Shown: piece after piece, positions 15,020 to 16,364 of the stretch
How the letters are laid out: each line of letters begins with the position of its first letter
Position numbering within the stretch: position 1 is the first letter of the stretch
Source: an uncultured Chthoniobacterales bacterium
GTDB taxonomy: Bacteria; Verrucomicrobiota; Verrucomicrobiae; Chthoniobacterales; UBA10450
Reading direction: 5' to 3'
Assembly (NCBI GenBank): GCA_955652855.1
Contig: CATPCN010000137.1
Coordinates: forward strand, 1 to 16,364
Length of the DNA stretch: 16,364 nucleotides
Translations under genes and position numbers: made by a program
The notes under the pieces: generated by a model
What the model saw: the letters and a program-made list of their open reading frames with translations, nothing else
Told to the model about the DNA's origin: nothing
Database searches by the model: none

Positions 15020-15049
15020 TTGACAGTCCGGGGCCGCATGCCCTACTCT
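15020..15049 (+). promoter_or_regulatory. Promoter of the XRE/ImmA operon
   Basis: A perfect -35 TTGACA (15020-15025) is followed after 18 bases by TACTCT (15044-15049), a modest -10. The XRE start codon lies 27 bases further on, leaving a very short leader. Confidence 0.45.
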
Positions 15050-15075
15050 CTAATGAAGTCGCTGGCCGTTGGCAA

Positions 15076-15522
15076 ATGAAAGATCACAGCACATTCTATA
15101 AACAGGTTGGGGAAAAGATCCGTTCTCGGCGGGGGAAGAACCTTTCTCAGGAGGCGCTCGCTTCTGCTGTAGGATTAACGCGTACATCGATAAGCAACAT
15201 CGAAAAGGGGCGCCAGAGGCTACTTCTTCATACGCTGGTCGATTTCGCCGACGCGTTGCAAGTGGAAGCTGCGAGTCTCCTGCCCGACCGGCCCGTCGCA
15301 CATGACCCGGTTGGTGCCGAAACCCTGGCTCAGTTGTCAGCAACCGAAAGAGTTTTCATCGAGTCCGCAATTGGTTTAAAACAACAGAAGGAGAATCATG
15401 GCCATCAGGAGAAGGAAGATTCGGGAATTGGTCCAGACGCTTCTGACGGAAGCGAAGGTCACCGAAGCGCCCGTCCCGGTTTGGGAGATCGCCCGAAAAA
15501 GAGGGGCGCGAATCGTCGTTGA
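15076..15522 (+). CDS. capH: XRE-family repressor, CapH-like
   Basis: A 148-residue protein with an N-terminal helix-turn-helix: GEKIRSRRGKNLSQEALASAVGLTRTSISNIEKG at about 12-45, then a short helical region ending LSATERVFIESAIG (87-100). It is divergent from the CBASS operon and followed by an ImmA/IrrE protease, the layout of CapH/CapP, in which CapP cuts CapH after DNA damage and derepresses CBASS. The C-terminal segment to about residue 100 would hold the dimerisation and cleavage region. Odd: the frame runs 125 bases into the protease gene and ends in a polar 40-residue tail that looks like out-of-frame sequence, longer than usual for such repressors. The symbol rests on context; a prophage-type ImmR is the alternative. 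Confidence 0.8.
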   Translation: MKDHSTFYKQVGEKIRSRRGKNLSQEALASAVGLTRTSISNIEKGRQRLLLHTLVDFADALQVEAASLLPDRPVAHDPVGAETLAQLSATERVFIESAIGLKQQKENHGHQEKEDSGIGPDASDGSEGHRSARPGLGDRPKKRGANRR

Positions 15523-15928
15523 ATCGCTGGATGGCGATCTCTCCGGCTTCCTCTACCGGGATTCGTCACAAAAGATAATCGGCGTGAACACGCAGCACGC
15601 GTCCGTTCGACAGAATTTCACCGTCGCTCATGAGCTGGCACATCTTCTGCTGCACGATCAGGAACAGTTGCACTTGGACAGGGCCTTCTCTTCTGTGCGG
15701 CTGCGAGACGACGTTTCTAGTCAGGGCGTTGACGGAGACGAAATAGAGGCCAATCTGTTCGCAGCCGAGATTCTGATGCCAGAAAGCTTTCTCAGGCACG
15801 ATTTGTCCGGACGGAGAACGCTCGATCTTTACGATGAAGATTTGATCCCCGAGTTAGCGCGCAAATATGTCGTGAGCGTACAGGCGCTTATGTTTCGGCT
15901 TCAGTACCTCGGCTATATCGAAGGGTAA
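15398..15928 (+). CDS. capP: ImmA/IrrE-family zinc metalloprotease, CapP-like
   Basis: A 176-residue protease with the zinc-binding motif FTVAHELAHLLLH (H78, E79, H82) and the downstream glutamate in DEIEANLFAAEILMP, which completes the site in this family. It has no membrane segment. AAGGAG lies four bases before the ATG. ImmA/IrrE enzymes cut the partner XRE repressor encoded beside them, here the gene at 15076. CapP homologues do this for CBASS operons when single-stranded DNA signals damage. The position divergent to a type III CBASS operon supports the same role. The metalloprotease call is firm, the CapP role likely. Confidence 0.85.
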   Translation: MAIRRRKIRELVQTLLTEAKVTEAPVPVWEIARKRGARIVVESLDGDLSGFLYRDSSQKIIGVNTQHASVRQNFTVAHELAHLLLHDQEQLHLDRAFSSVRLRDDVSSQGVDGDEIEANLFAAEILMPESFLRHDLSGRRTLDLYDEDLIPELARKYVVSVQALMFRLQYLGYIEG

Positions 15929-16027
15929 AAAGTGCGGACGATGCCTGATGAACAGAAAGCTGCCATTCCGAATTCTATCTGATCGGCTGAATAGGATCGG
16001 CCGGGATAGCACAATCGAGGACACGAA

Positions 16028-16364
16028 ATGCAGCTAAAGGACTGGCTACCCTTTCTAAGCGTCGTCGTGGTGGTGCTCGGCTGGCTGCTTAGTCAGCTCG
16101 GTCAATGGTTCATCGCGCGTCGAGAAGAAAGGAAACCGATTGCCCGCGCGCTATCAGAGCTGCTTGAGATCCGTCACAGGCTCCTGGCCATTCCGAAGAT
16201 TGCGGAGCTACTTTCGCAGCATTTCCCCATACCACTTGAGGGCCAGACGGCGATCAAATTCGCTTTTGCGCGGCTGTTTCCCGTTGATGTCGATCTAGGA
16301 AAACGGTACGGCGAGGCGGTCAGCCTCGTCGCTGCATGCAACCCTATTCTCGGATTTCGCTTGC
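16028..16364 (+). CDS. Membrane-anchored protein of unknown function (3' end outside window)
   Basis: An open frame of 112 codons begins at ATG 16028 with GAGGA seven bases upstream and runs off the window. The N-terminus MQLKDWLPFLSVVVVVLGWL continues hydrophobically to about residue 29, followed by a positive ARREERK stretch. This gives a single transmembrane helix with the rest in the cytoplasm. The visible remainder is helical (ALSELLEIRHRLLAIPKIAELL) and has no motif I can name. It lies 99 bases after the protease gene on the same strand; the gap holds nothing else I can support. It may be an unrelated island gene. Confidence 0.65.
   Translation, partial: MQLKDWLPFLSVVVVVLGWLLSQLGQWFIARREERKPIARALSELLEIRHRLLAIPKIAELLSQHFPIPLEGQTAIKFAFARLFPVDVDLGKRYGEAVSLVAACNPILGFRL

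Noticed and set aside
15076..15928. Prophage or ICE repressor/ImmA pair as the only explanation
   Set aside because: No integrase, excisionase or phage gene is near, and the divergent partner is a CBASS operon, so CapH/CapP is the better reading.
15981..16009. Near-tandem GATCGGC repeats after the protease gene
   Set aside because: Only two short imperfect copies; no clear structure or link to a known element.

Overview
The window looks like a piece of an alphaproteobacterial accessory region. That assignment is an inference from overall GC-rich coding style and from the DUF6915/DUF6878 pair, which I know mainly from alphaproteobacterial plasmids and islands. No rRNA, tRNA, transposase or CRISPR array was recognised. 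The content is a polymorphic-toxin locus followed by a dense anti-phage defence island.

Left part (1-5178, plus strand): the 3' end of a large RHS-repeat protein with a variable C-terminal tip that looks like an ADP-ribosyltransferase toxin. It is followed by an ADP-ribosylglycohydrolase that very probably acts as its enzymatic immunity protein (the Tre1/Tri1 logic), and by an unrecognised 172-residue protein. Composition becomes visibly more AT-rich exactly where the RHS core ends and stays so through these two genes.

Centre (5179-9387): a converging minus-strand pair DUF6878-DUF6915 with a long base-paired 5' leader. Next come a plus-strand HNH endonuclease with a very acidic C-terminal half, and a minus-strand AbiEi/AbiEii type IV toxin-antitoxin operon. 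The AbiE promoter is flanked by two matching inverted repeats that are likely AbiEi operators.

Right part (9388-15928): a tightly packed minus-strand operon of type III CBASS character. In transcription order it holds a DUF3892 protein, a 30-codon ORF, a CD-NTase (cyclic-oligonucleotide synthase), a HORMA protein (Cap7), a TRIP13/Pch2-like AAA ATPase (Cap6), a SLOG plus TIR/deoxyribosyltransferase-like effector, a DEDDh 3'-5' exonuclease (Cap18-like) and a HEPN-motif protein. It is divergent from an XRE repressor / ImmA-IrrE metalloprotease pair resembling CapH/CapP, which control other CBASS operons in response to DNA damage. The CD-NTase carries an in-frame amber codon at 13776-13778, after which the reading frame continues with a recognisable C-terminal lobe. 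The system may therefore be disabled, truncated or dependent on read-through.

The right edge holds the start of a membrane-anchored protein of unknown function (16028 onward).
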